Source of the DNA: Paenibacillus ferrarius
Lineage (GTDB): Bacteria; Bacillota; Bacilli; Paenibacillales; NBRC-103111
Assembly (NCBI RefSeq): GCF_002027705.1
Contig: NZ_MBTG01000030.1
Coordinates: 17,557-81,556 of the forward strand
DNA length: 64,000 nt
Direction: 5' to 3'
The notes beneath the pieces are model-generated. The model did not search any database. It saw only the letters and a list, made by a program, of their open reading frames with translations, and had not been told where the DNA came from. This document shows positions 16,390 to 24,061 of this stretch, in pieces; the first letter of the stretch is position 1, and every line of letters starts with the position of its first letter. A program made the position numbers and the translations under genes.

Positions 16390-16403
16390 GCGGCAATAAA
16401 GCG

Positions 16404-16439
16404 AACCGTCTGAGATTCTTCTGTCTCGGTACGGTTTTT
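16404..16439 (+). terminator. Terminator after the ABC permease genes
   Basis: AACCGT..GAGA (from 16404) pairs with TCTC..ACGGTT (ending about 16436), an interrupted stem followed by TTTTTC. It separates the island from upp. Confidence 0.75.
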
Positions 16440-16489
16440 CGCGCTGTCCGGGGATGTTTGGTTTTTCAGAGGATAAGTTGGATAACATA

Positions 16490-16498
16490 TGATATAAT
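16490..16498 (+). promoter_or_regulatory. Extended -10 promoter of upp
   Basis: TGATATAAT at 16490-16498 is a perfect extended -10 element (TGnTATAAT). No good -35 box lies 17 nt upstream. I saw no PyrR-type attenuator in the leader. Confidence 0.6.
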
Positions 16499-16572
16499 GG
16501 ACGAGGTTTGTCGTACAATGACGCTAATTTTTGCAAAATACATAGAAAATGAAGCAATTTTAGGAGGAAATT

Positions 16573-17202
16573 ATGGGGAAGTTATTTATTTGTGATCATC
16601 CGCTTATTCAGCATAAGCTTACCTATATTCGGGATGAGAATACGAAAACGAAGGATTTTAGAGAACTGGTTGATGAAGTTGCAACTTTAATGGTTTATGA
16701 GATTACGAGAAACCTGCCGCTTGAGCATGTACAAGTGAAAACGCCCGTAACCACGGCAGATTGCCGAATTATTTCGGGAAGAATGTTAGGTTTAATTCCG
16801 ATTCTACGAGCTGGCCTAGGTATGGTTGATGGCGTCTTGAAGCTAATGCCTGCTGCCAAAGTGGGACATGTTGGCCTTTACCGTGATCCTGACACGCTTC
16901 AGCCTGTCGAGTATTATGTGAAGCTGCCTACGGATGTGCTGGAACGTGAGTTGATCGTCATTGATCCTATGTTGGCGACCGGCGGTTCGGCGAATATGGC
17001 TATTGAAGTGCTTAAGCGCAGAGGTTGTACGCAAATGAAGCTGATGTGTTTGATCGCTGCACCAGAAGGAATCAAGGCCGTTCAACAAGAGCATCCTGAC
17101 GTGGATATCTATGTAGCAGCTGTTGATGACTATTTAAATGATCATGGCTATATTGTACCAGGGCTCGGAGACGCGGGAGATCGTCTGTTCGGCACGAAGT
17201 AA
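16573..17202 (+). CDS. upp: Uracil phosphoribosyltransferase
   Basis: 209 residues, full length. It salvages uracil with PRPP to UMP. The PRPP-binding loop reads VIDPMLATGGSANMA at about residues 129-143. LKLMPAAKVGHVGLYRDP is the usual flexible loop region, and the C-terminal GYIVPGLGDAGDRLFGTK binds uracil. An AGGAGG site precedes the ATG. In Bacilli upp directly follows glyA; here it has its own promoter after the island. After its TAA the same frame stays open for 59 codons through the 39-nt repeats and ends in a TGA overlapping the mnaA start. Confidence 0.97.
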   Translation: MGKLFICDHPLIQHKLTYIRDENTKTKDFRELVDEVATLMVYEITRNLPLEHVQVKTPVTTADCRIISGRMLGLIPILRAGLGMVDGVLKLMPAAKVGHVGLYRDPDTLQPVEYYVKLPTDVLERELIVIDPMLATGGSANMAIEVLKRRGCTQMKLMCLIAAPEGIKAVQQEHPDVDIYVAAVDDYLNDHGYIVPGLGDAGDRLFGTK

Positions 17203-17211
17203 TTTGGCAAA

Positions 17212-17367
17212 GCTGACGAAGTGAACTTTCTGGCAGAAAGCTCAGTCAAAGCTTACGGAGTGAGTTTTCGCACGCAAAGTTCAGCTAATGCTTACGAAGA
17301 AAGCTTTGCTGTGCAAAGCTCAGCCTATGCTTACGAAGAAAGCTTTCCTACGGAAAGCTCTAAGGGG
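17212..17367 (+). repeat. Four tandem 39-nt hairpin repeats between upp and mnaA
   Basis: Four units of exactly 39 nt start at 17212, 17251, 17290 and 17329. Each begins with a form of GCTTACGAAG and holds a small hairpin. In unit 3 the stem is AGCTTTGC/GCAAAGCT, in unit 4 AGCTTTCC/GGAAAGCT, and in unit 1 CTTTCT/AGAAAG. Arms change together, so pairing is kept while sequence varies. Unit 2 pairs imperfectly. The last unit runs into CTAAGGGGAG, the Shine-Dalgarno site of mnaA. Single related copies precede atpD, atpC and nuoI. Confidence 0.85.
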
Positions 17368-17378
17368 AGAGAAAACCG

Positions 17379-18515
17379 ATGAAACGTCTTAAAGTGATTA
17401 CGATCTTCGGCACGAGACCCGAAGCGATTAAAATGGCTCCGCTGATTTTGGAGCTGGAGAAGCACCCTGAGCAGATTGAATCGCTTGTTTGCGTAACCGC
17501 ACAGCATCGTCAAATGCTTGACCAAGTGCTGGAAATTTTCAAAATCACGCCTAACTTTGACCTCAATGTGATGAAGGATCGCCAAACGTTGAATGAGATT
17601 ACAATGCGTGTGCTTCAAGGTTTGGAGCCGGTGTTTCAAGAGGCGAAGCCCGACTTGATTCTCGTGCACGGCGATACTTTGACTACGTTCCTAGCGAGCT
17701 ATGCGGCGTTCATGCAGCAAATCCAAGTAGGACACGTAGAAGCGGGTCTTCGCACGTGGAACAAAATGTCGCCATACCCGGAGGAAATGAACCGTCAACT
17801 AACGGGCGTTTTGGCAGATCTTCATTTTGCGCCAACGCAGCAGTCCGCAGACAATCTGCGTAAGGAAAATAAATCCGAGTCGCAAATTTATGTGACCGGC
17901 AATACGGTAACGGATGTATTTAAATACACTGTTAAAGAGAACTTCAACCACCCAGTTCTGGAGTGGGCGGCAGGACGCAAGCTCATCTTGATGACGGCGC
18001 ATCGCCGTGAAGCTCAAGGAGAGCCGCATCGCCAAATTTTCCGAGCTGTGAAGCGGATCGCTGATGAGTTCGACGATATTGCGATTGTTTATCCGGTGCA
18101 TCCAAGCCCGGCGGTTAAAGAGCCTGCGCATGAGATTCTTGGGAATCACCCACGCATCAAGCTGGTAGAACCCTTTGACGCAAGTGAGTTCCATAACTTC
18201 TATCCGCATACCCATATGATCCTGACGGATTCGGGTGGGCTTCAAGAGGAAGCGCCGTCTTTTGGCGTGCCCGTTCTTGTTCTGCGTGATACCACAGAGC
18301 GTCCGGAAGGCATTCAAGCAGGCACGTTGGAGCTTGTCGGTACCGATGAGGAGAAAGTCTACGAGCGCGCTCGCGCCCTGCTGACGGACCCCGAATTGTA
18401 CAGCAAAATGAGCCAAGCTGCCAATCCTTATGGGGATGGCAGAGCGTCCGAACGTATCGTCCAAGCGATTCTCCATCACTTCGGCAAGACCTCCGAACGG
18501 CCTGAAACATTCTAA
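17379..18515 (+). CDS. mnaA: UDP-N-acetylglucosamine 2-epimerase (non-hydrolysing)
   Basis: 378 residues, full length. It interconverts UDP-GlcNAc and UDP-ManNAc, the donor for TagA-type transferases in wall polymer linkage units. Family motifs in order are FGTRPEAIKMAPL (residues ~9-21), LVHGDTLTTF, GHVEAGLRTWN, TAHRREAQGEP, and TDSGGLQEEAPSFGVPVLVLRDTTERPEG. The HRREN motif of many homologues reads HRREA here. It lies before the atp operon and is likely needed by the tagA/tagO/csaB locus at 53-56 kb. Its Shine-Dalgarno site is supplied by the last 39-nt repeat. Confidence 0.95.
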   Translation: MKRLKVITIFGTRPEAIKMAPLILELEKHPEQIESLVCVTAQHRQMLDQVLEIFKITPNFDLNVMKDRQTLNEITMRVLQGLEPVFQEAKPDLILVHGDTLTTFLASYAAFMQQIQVGHVEAGLRTWNKMSPYPEEMNRQLTGVLADLHFAPTQQSADNLRKENKSESQIYVTGNTVTDVFKYTVKENFNHPVLEWAAGRKLILMTAHRREAQGEPHRQIFRAVKRIADEFDDIAIVYPVHPSPAVKEPAHEILGNHPRIKLVEPFDASEFHNFYPHTHMILTDSGGLQEEAPSFGVPVLVLRDTTERPEGIQAGTLELVGTDEEKVYERARALLTDPELYSKMSQAANPYGDGRASERIVQAILHHFGKTSERPETF

Positions 18516-18577
18516 CCGTGACAAAATCATGACAAACGCTACAGCGTACAGTTCGACTGTTTGGTTTGGAAACTGGC

Positions 18578-18610
18578 AAACCCTAGAGCCGCAAGGCTCT
18601 GAGGGGTTTT
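18578..18610 (+). terminator. Terminator after mnaA
   Basis: AAACCCTAGAGCC (18578-18590), GCAA loop, GGCTCTGAGGGGTTT (18595-18609): a long stem with few mismatches, followed by TTTTG. Confidence 0.88.
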
Positions 18611-18625
18611 GTGAAAAGTCACAAA
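18608..18625. promoter_or_regulatory. Inverted repeat upstream of the atp promoter
   Basis: TTTGTGA (18608-18614), AAAG, TCACAAA (18619-18625): perfect 7-bp arms with a 4-nt centre. The half-sites TTGTGA/TCACAA resemble Rex and FNR/CRP-type operators. The centre is 2 nt shorter than the usual FNR site, and the half-sites differ slightly from Rex. It ends 14 bases before the -35 box. Confidence 0.4.
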
Positions 18626-18639
18626 TGAAGTTCTGTCAA

Positions 18640-18669
18640 TTGACAAACCTTGCATGGCTTCGATACAAT
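18640..18669 (+). promoter_or_regulatory. Promoter of the ATP synthase operon
   Basis: TTGACA (18640-18645) and TACAAT (18664-18669) are spaced by 18 nt. The -35 box is the right half of a perfect 12-bp palindrome TGTCAATTGACA (18634-18645). Confidence 0.75.
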
Positions 18670-18737
18670 GAATGAGGATTCGTAGCACGATGTCTACGAA
18701 GCGGGTTTTCCATGCGGAAAACGCTCAGGAGGGTGCG

Positions 18738-18959
18738 ATGAAACGGCCAAATTCCAATGATAATCCATGGCGGGCAGTAGCCCTAACTAGTGCAATTGGC
18801 ATCGACCTCGTAGTCTGTTTGGCAGCCGGGTATTTCTTCGGCGATTGGTTGAGTCACACGCTAGGGGGACAGCTCTGGTTGTTAGGCGGGTTCTTGCTTG
18901 GGCTTGTAACCGGAATCATTAGCATTTACTTCATGATAAAGCAGTACGGAGGGCTATAA
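18738..18959 (+). CDS. atpZ: AtpZ-like F-ATPase accessory membrane protein
   Basis: 73 residues from the ATG at 18738, behind AGGAGGG; the frame is open from 18672 but that part lacks a ribosome site and overlaps the promoter. Two membrane helices are visible (about residues 14-36 and 44-66), with GIDLVVCLAAGYFFGDWL and GLVTGIISIYFMIKQYGG matching the ATPase_gene1/AtpZ family. Such proteins assist ATP synthase assembly, possibly with AtpI in Mg2+ or Ca2+ handling. It overlaps atpI by one base, so the two are coupled. Confidence 0.82.
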   Translation: MKRPNSNDNPWRAVALTSAIGIDLVVCLAAGYFFGDWLSHTLGGQLWLLGGFLLGLVTGIISIYFMIKQYGGL

Positions 18960-19339
18960 TGGATGACTTTTCAGCCACTCTGAAAACGGTTCAAAATGTG
19001 TTTCTTTTTTTCTTATCCTTTTGTTTGGCTGCATGGGCGCTTCTTGTCGATTACCGAGTTTACATTGCCGGGATCATGCTTGGATCTTTAGCGAGTATGG
19101 TGAACGCAAGGTATCTAGCATGGAAGATTAACAAGTTGGCAGCAGCTGCGATAGAGCAGAAGGGCCGCAAAGTGCCCCTTGGTTTTCTGACAAGAGCAGC
19201 AATTGCTGGTTTCGCAGGATTGGTTGCCGTCCGGTATCCAGAACACATCGCGCTACCCACGACGATCGTTGGATACTTTTTTGCTCAATTGGCAACACTC
19301 GTACTGGGTATTCTTTCTATTAGAAAGTCTAAGAAGTAA
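18959..19339 (+). CDS. atpI: ATP synthase subunit I
   Basis: 126 residues with about four hydrophobic segments, typical of AtpI, a non-essential membrane protein that helps assemble the c-ring. The segment MLGSLASMVNARYLAWKINKLA is the most family-like part. It starts at the ATG overlapping the atpZ stop (TAATG) and precedes atpB by a short gap. Confidence 0.88.
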   Translation: MDDFSATLKTVQNVFLFFLSFCLAAWALLVDYRVYIAGIMLGSLASMVNARYLAWKINKLAAAAIEQKGRKVPLGFLTRAAIAGFAGLVAVRYPEHIALPTTIVGYFFAQLATLVLGILSIRKSKK

Positions 19340-19376
19340 TTCCACGATGTAACTTCAATGGATGAAAGGGGTGAAA

Positions 19377-20084
19377 ATGGAAAATATGGAACATAAGGTA
19401 CCAGAGTTTGAGTGGTTAGGTATTCATTTCGATGCATCGGCACTCATGATGATCGGGATTACCACAGTTATCGTGCTTATCCTAGCGATTGCAGGAGCTA
19501 GAAAAGCATCTGTAACGAATCCTTCGAAATTGCAAAATTTCATGGAATGGGCGATTGAGTTTGTAGAGGGCATTATTGGAAGCACAATCGGTTCCAAGCA
19601 TGGCAAAGGCTTTATTGCACTTGGTCTTACGCTTATCATGTACATCTTTATCGGCAACATGCTCGGCCTTCCTTTCTCGATTGTGACGGAAGATCATGTG
19701 TCATGGTGGAAGTCACCGACAGCTGATATCGCTGTAACAGGAGCGCTAACGGTTATCGTTATCGTACTAAGTCACTTCTTAGGGATCACACGTAACACGA
19801 AGCATTATTTCGCGCATTACTTTGAGTTCAAAGGGGCAATGTTGATCCTTCATTTAATTGAAGTTGTATCCAAGCCGCTTACACTCGCGTTCCGTCTTTA
19901 CGGTAATATCTATGCAGGTGAAATCATGATATCTGTCATCATGGGATTAGGCGCGGTGGGTATTGTGCCTCTCGTTGCATGGCAGGGCTTTAGTGTGTTC
20001 GTTGGTGCAATCCAAGCCTTCGTATTCACGATGCTGACTATGGTTTATATCTCGCAAACGTTGATTCACGAAGAAAAGCATTAA
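19377..20084 (+). CDS. atpB: ATP synthase F0 subunit a
   Basis: 235 residues from the ATG at 19377, chosen for the AAAGGGGTG site about 5-10 nt upstream; an in-frame ATG at 19362 is too close to the same site. Subunit a forms the proton half-channels beside the c-ring. Five to six membrane segments are visible. The essential arginine lies in LTLAFRLYGNIYAGE (residues ~168-182), and the C-terminal AFVFTMLTMVYISQTLIHEE is typical. Confidence 0.95.
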   Translation: MENMEHKVPEFEWLGIHFDASALMMIGITTVIVLILAIAGARKASVTNPSKLQNFMEWAIEFVEGIIGSTIGSKHGKGFIALGLTLIMYIFIGNMLGLPFSIVTEDHVSWWKSPTADIAVTGALTVIVIVLSHFLGITRNTKHYFAHYFEFKGAMLILHLIEVVSKPLTLAFRLYGNIYAGEIMISVIMGLGAVGIVPLVAWQGFSVFVGAIQAFVFTMLTMVYISQTLIHEEKH

Positions 20085-20162
20085 GTATTAGACTTACCTC
20101 GGGAAGTCTCGAGTCACTTATAAAACAAAACAAACTTATCAGTTTAGAGGAGGATTTTATCA

Positions 20163-20387
20163 ATGGGAGCAATAGCATTAGTAGCAGCAGGTATCGTATT
20201 CGGTTTGGGAGCACTAGGTGCAGGTATTGGTAACGGTTTGATCGTAGGTCGTGCATTGGAAGGTATTTCCCGTCAACCAGAACTTCGTGGTACGCTTCAA
20301 ACAACAATGTTTATCGGGGTAGGTCTAGTAGAGGCAATGCCAGTCGTTGCATTAGTTCTTGCATTCTTGTTCATGGCAAAAGCTTAA
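20163..20387 (+). CDS. atpE: ATP synthase F0 subunit c
   Basis: 74 residues forming two membrane helices joined by the polar loop GRALEGISRQPELRG. The ion-binding Glu in helix 2 is in GVGLVEAMPVV. The residue after it is Ala, so the Ser/Thr of sodium-binding c subunits is absent; I infer proton use. The first helix has the packed Gly/Ala pattern (GALGAGIGNGLIVG) needed for ring formation. A strong GAGGAGG site and a leader hairpin precede it, in keeping with the high copy number of subunit c. Confidence 0.97.
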   Translation: MGAIALVAAGIVFGLGALGAGIGNGLIVGRALEGISRQPELRGTLQTTMFIGVGLVEAMPVVALVLAFLFMAKA

Positions 20388-20400
20388 GAAATAATCGTTT

Positions 20401-20430
20401 GGCGTTGATGGCTATAGTTGCCACCACGCC
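20401..20430 (+). other. Intercistronic hairpin between atpE and atpF
   Basis: GGCGT-TGA-TGGC (20401-20412) pairs with GCCA-CC-ACGCC (20420-20430), a stem with a small internal loop, followed by TTCGTTTTG. It may act as a partial terminator or RNA end stabiliser so that atpE is expressed above atpF. Confidence 0.55.
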
Positions 20431-20468
20431 TTCGTTTTGCCTACGTTATCAGAAGGGAGTGACGTTAC

Positions 20469-20954
20469 TTGCATATTGAATGGTCCACTTTTTTTATACA
20501 AATTATCGCGTTTTTGATTCTGTATGTGTTGCTTTCCAAATTTGCGTTCGGTCCTCTGTTTGGCATGATGGAGAAACGCAGACAATTGGTGAAAGATCAA
20601 ATTCAAACAGCTGAAGCGAGCCGCAAGCAAGCTGATCAATTGTTAGAGGAACAAAAGCAAGCGCTGCAACAAACTCGTAAGGAAGCTTACGATATCATTG
20701 AGCAAGCGAAGCATACAGGTTCCAAACAAGCTGATGATATTATTCATGCTGCTAGCGCAGAAGCTAACCGTCTGAAAGACGAAGCATTGAAAGATATCGA
20801 AAATGAGAAGAACAAAGCGGTTGCCGCTCTTCGCAGCCAAGTTGGCGCGATGTCCGTTCTAATCGCATCCAAAATTATTGAGAAACAAATCGATGAGAAG
20901 TCACAAGAAGAACTGGTTGAGCATTACCTCAAAGAGGTAGGAGGCAACGTATGA
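20469..20954 (+). CDS. atpF: ATP synthase F0 subunit b
   Basis: 161 residues from a TTG start with AGAAGGGAG upstream. One N-terminal membrane helix (FFIQIIAFLILYVLLSKFAFG) is followed by a long charged, Ala-rich coiled coil (about residues 35-150), the peripheral stalk of the synthase. The stop overlaps the atpH start by four bases (ATGA). Confidence 0.95.
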   Translation: MHIEWSTFFIQIIAFLILYVLLSKFAFGPLFGMMEKRRQLVKDQIQTAEASRKQADQLLEEQKQALQQTRKEAYDIIEQAKHTGSKQADDIIHAASAEANRLKDEALKDIENEKNKAVAALRSQVGAMSVLIASKIIEKQIDEKSQEELVEHYLKEVGGNV

Positions 20955-21484
20955 GTGACATCGTCGTAGCGAAGCGTTATGCCAAAGCTTTATTCGAAGT
21001 AGCGAAGGAACAAGGTATCATTTCCCAAGTTGAAGAAGAGCTGAAATCTGTAGCTAGTGCGATTAGGGACAATGCAGACTTGCAGAAGTTCCTGAACCAT
21101 CCGAACATCGGGACTTCCGCGAAAACGGACCTGCTAAAGCAGATTTTCGAAGGCAAAGTTTCCGAACCGGTGTGGAACACGCTGCTGGTCTTGATTGATA
21201 AAGGAAGACAATCGATTCTTTCAGCTTTACTTAACGACTACGTTAAGGTAGCCAATGAAGCACTAGGACAAGCGAGTGCTGTTGTTTACTCCGCTATTGC
21301 GTTAACGGATGCTCAAAAAGCTGAGATTGCTTCACATTTTAGCAAAGTAACAGGTAAAACGATTCGTGTTTCGAATGAAGTCGAGCCGAAATTGCTCGGT
21401 GGCGTTCAAGTGCGCATCGGTGATCGTTTATATGATGGAAGCTTGGCAGGCAAGTTGGATCGTTTGGCCAAAGCGTTAGTTTAA
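20951..21484 (+). CDS. atpH: ATP synthase F1 subunit delta
   Basis: 177 residues. Delta joins the b-subunit stalk to the top of the F1 head. The N-terminal helical domain begins VAKRYAKALFEVAKEQG, and the C-terminal end GVQVRIGDRLYDGSLAGKLDRL is the family signature. It overlaps atpF and precedes atpA by 32 bases. Confidence 0.95.
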   Translation: MSDIVVAKRYAKALFEVAKEQGIISQVEEELKSVASAIRDNADLQKFLNHPNIGTSAKTDLLKQIFEGKVSEPVWNTLLVLIDKGRQSILSALLNDYVKVANEALGQASAVVYSAIALTDAQKAEIASHFSKVTGKTIRVSNEVEPKLLGGVQVRIGDRLYDGSLAGKLDRLAKALV

Positions 21485-21516
21485 CACAAGCACTGTAAGA
21501 ATAGGGGTGAAGTTCG

Positions 21517-23031
21517 TTGAGTATCAAACCTGAAGAAATCAGCTCATTGATTAAACAACAGATTGCAAACTATAATTCCGATATCCAAGTGGTTGATGTA
21601 GGTACAGTCATTCAAGTTGGTGATGGTATCGCTCGTGCTCACGGCTTGGAAAGCGTAATGGCAGGCGAGCTGCTTGAGTTTCCAAGTGGCGTTCTGGGCT
21701 ACGCGTTTAACCTGGAAGAAAGCAACGTAGGTATCGTTATTCTCGGACCTTACAAAGATATTCGTGAAGGCGACCAAGTAAAACGTACGGGCCGCATCAT
21801 GGAAATCCCAGTAGGCGACGCGCTTCTCGGCCGTGTAGTTAACCCACTGGGTCAACCTGTCGATGGCAGAGGACCAATCGAAACAACTGGATTCCGTCCA
21901 ATCGAATCCCCAGCACCAGGCGTTATGGCCCGTAAATCGGTACATGAGCCAATGCAAACAGGGATCAAAGCGATTGACGCGATGGTACCAGTTGGCCGTG
22001 GACAACGTGAGTTGCTCATCGGTGACCGTCAAACAGGTAAAACAGCGATCGCAATCGATGCGATCATCAACCAAAAAGGCAACGGCGTTAAATGTATCTA
22101 CGTTGCAATTGGTCAAAAACAATCCACGGTTGTAGGCGTTGTTGAAACACTTCGTCACGCTGGCGCTTTGGATTACACAATCGTAGTAACAGCTTCTGCT
22201 TCCGAGCCTTCACCAATGCTTTGGTTGGCTCCATACGCAGGTTGCGCAATGGGCGAGTACTTCATGTACAAAGGCGAGCACGTGTTGATCGTCTATGATG
22301 ACTTGTCCAAACAAGCAGCTGCTTACCGTGAGTTGTCCCTCTTGCTTCGTCGTCCACCGGGTCGTGAAGCTTATCCAGGGGATGTTTTCTACTTGCACTC
22401 CCGTCTTCTAGAGCGTGCTGCGAAATTGAATGATGAGCTAGGTGGCGGTTCCATGACGGCACTTCCTTTCATTGAAACACAAGCAGGCGATATCTCGGCC
22501 TACATTCCTACGAACGTAATTTCGATTACGGACGGACAAATCTTCTTAGAATCCGACCTGTTCTACTCCGGTCAGCGTCCAGCGGTTAACGTTGGTAACT
22601 CTGTATCCCGTGTAGGGGGCTCTGCACAAACGAAAGCGATGAAAAAAGTTGCCGGTACACTTCGTGTTGACTTGGCACAATATCGTGAGCTTGCTGCATT
22701 TGCTGCATTCGGATCTGATTTGGATAAAGCTACTCAATCGCGTTTGGACCGTGGTGTTCGTACGCTTGAAATTTTGAAACAAGGTGTTCACCAACCGATG
22801 TCTTTGGAAAAGCAAGTTGCTTCCCTTTACACGGTTGTTAAAGGACATGTGGATGATCTTCCTGTTCAAGACGTAACGCGTTTTGAAGGTCAATTCTTGG
22901 CTTACTTGGAATCGAACCGTCCAGAAATTCTGCACAGCATTCGCGATACGAAGGACATCACTCCGGATAACGATAAAGCGCTAGTAGAAGCTATTGTTCA
23001 ATTCAAAAAGAGCTTCGCAGCTTCTGTATAA
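21517..23031 (+). CDS. atpA: ATP synthase F1 subunit alpha
   Basis: 504 residues from a TTG start with GGGGTGA upstream. The P-loop is GDRQTGKTAIA at about residues 169-179, which binds non-catalytic nucleotide. The signature PAVNVGNSVSRVGGSAQ lies near residue 350-367. Codon use is strongly biased, as expected for an abundant protein. A perfect hairpin follows before atpG. Confidence 0.98.
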   Translation: MSIKPEEISSLIKQQIANYNSDIQVVDVGTVIQVGDGIARAHGLESVMAGELLEFPSGVLGYAFNLEESNVGIVILGPYKDIREGDQVKRTGRIMEIPVGDALLGRVVNPLGQPVDGRGPIETTGFRPIESPAPGVMARKSVHEPMQTGIKAIDAMVPVGRGQRELLIGDRQTGKTAIAIDAIINQKGNGVKCIYVAIGQKQSTVVGVVETLRHAGALDYTIVVTASASEPSPMLWLAPYAGCAMGEYFMYKGEHVLIVYDDLSKQAAAYRELSLLLRRPPGREAYPGDVFYLHSRLLERAAKLNDELGGGSMTALPFIETQAGDISAYIPTNVISITDGQIFLESDLFYSGQRPAVNVGNSVSRVGGSAQTKAMKKVAGTLRVDLAQYRELAAFAAFGSDLDKATQSRLDRGVRTLEILKQGVHQPMSLEKQVASLYTVVKGHVDDLPVQDVTRFEGQFLAYLESNRPEILHSIRDTKDITPDNDKALVEAIVQFKKSFAASV

Positions 23032-23042
23032 ATCATGATGGC

Positions 23043-23067
23043 AGAGCTTCATGTAACGTGAAGCTCT
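23043..23067 (+). other. Perfect hairpin between atpA and atpG
   Basis: AGAGCTTCA (23043-23051) and TGAAGCTCT (23059-23067) give a 9-bp stem with a 7-nt loop and no T-tract. It lies in a 127-base gap inside an otherwise tight operon and could be an RNA processing or stability element. A smaller GGCTT/AAGCC hairpin follows near 23128. Confidence 0.6.
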
Positions 23068-23158
23068 ACCTCCCATGTTAATCCTGGGCAGGCTGATCGC
23101 CTGAATTCAGGTCTTCGAATGAAGGCTTTTCTAAGCCTCAAAAGAGAGGTGAGCAGGT

Positions 23159-24016
23159 ATGGCAAAAGGAATGCGCGAGATTAAGCGCCAAATCAAGTCC
23201 ACACAAAGCACGAAACAAATTACGAGAGCGATGGAAATGGTCTCTGCAGCGAATTTGAGACGAGCGCAACGTTCTGCGGAAGCAGCGCGTCCTTACTCAG
23301 ACAAGTTGAAAGAAGTCGTTCAAAGTATCGCAGCTGGAAGCAAAGGGATCAAACACCCGATGTTACAGACACGCGAAGTGAAGAAGACGGGCTATTTAGT
23401 AATCACCTCGGATCGTGGATTGGCTGGAGGATACAACGCTAACGTGTTGCGGAAGGTCATGACCGAGATTCGTGAAAACCATAAATCAACAGCTGAATAT
23501 TCGATTTTCGTAATCGGACGTAAAGGCAGTAACTACTTCCACAAACGCAACATGCCAGTTGTAGAAGAAGTAACAGGTGTTCCGGATTCACCGAAATTCG
23601 CGGATATCAAGTCTGTCGCTTCAGCAGCAGTAAAAAACTTCGAAAACGGAACGTATGACCAGTTGTTCTTGGTATATAACCAATTCAAAAATGCGATCAC
23701 CCAAATTCCAACGATGATCCGCCTGCTTCCTATGGAGGAAGTTACTGGCGCGGCTGCTGCTAGTTATGAGTATGAGCCATCACCAGAAGGCGTACTGGAA
23801 GTATTGCTGCCTAAATATGCTGAAACGCTTATTTACAGCGCTGTATTGGAAGGTAAAGCAAGTGAGTTCGGTGCGAGAATGACTGCGATGAATTCCGCTA
23901 CGAAGAATGCAACGAAAATGATCAGCGGTTACACATTAGCTTACAACCGTGCGCGTCAAGCTTCGATTACCCAAGAAATTTCGGAAATCGTTGCTGGGGC
24001 GAACGCGAACGCATAA
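23159..24016 (+). CDS. atpG: ATP synthase F1 subunit gamma
   Basis: 285 residues. Gamma is the rotating central shaft. The N-terminal helix MREIKRQIKSTQSTKQITRA and the C-terminal helix NRARQASITQEISEIVAGA form the coiled coil inside the alpha-beta head. LVITSDRGLAGGYNANV is the conserved Rossmann-like part. A GAGAGGTGAG site precedes the ATG. Confidence 0.96.
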   Translation: MAKGMREIKRQIKSTQSTKQITRAMEMVSAANLRRAQRSAEAARPYSDKLKEVVQSIAAGSKGIKHPMLQTREVKKTGYLVITSDRGLAGGYNANVLRKVMTEIRENHKSTAEYSIFVIGRKGSNYFHKRNMPVVEEVTGVPDSPKFADIKSVASAAVKNFENGTYDQLFLVYNQFKNAITQIPTMIRLLPMEEVTGAAAASYEYEPSPEGVLEVLLPKYAETLIYSAVLEGKASEFGARMTAMNSATKNATKMISGYTLAYNRARQASITQEISEIVAGANANA

Positions 24017-24020
24017 CAAT

Positions 24021-24056
24021 AAAGCTTCTACGGAGGCAAAGCTTTTCTTAGGAGGG
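24021..24056 (+). repeat. Hairpin-Shine-Dalgarno module before atpD
   Basis: AAAGCTT, then CTACGGAGGC, then AAAGCTTTTCTTAGGAGG: a divergent copy of the module seen four times before mnaA. The hairpin arms AAAGCTT/AAGCTTT are followed at once by the AGGAGG used by atpD. Confidence 0.55.
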
Positions 24057-24061
24057 AAACC

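Noticed and set aside
16500..16572. PyrR attenuator before upp
   Set aside because: No anti-terminator/terminator pair or PyrR-binding loop is visible in the short leader.
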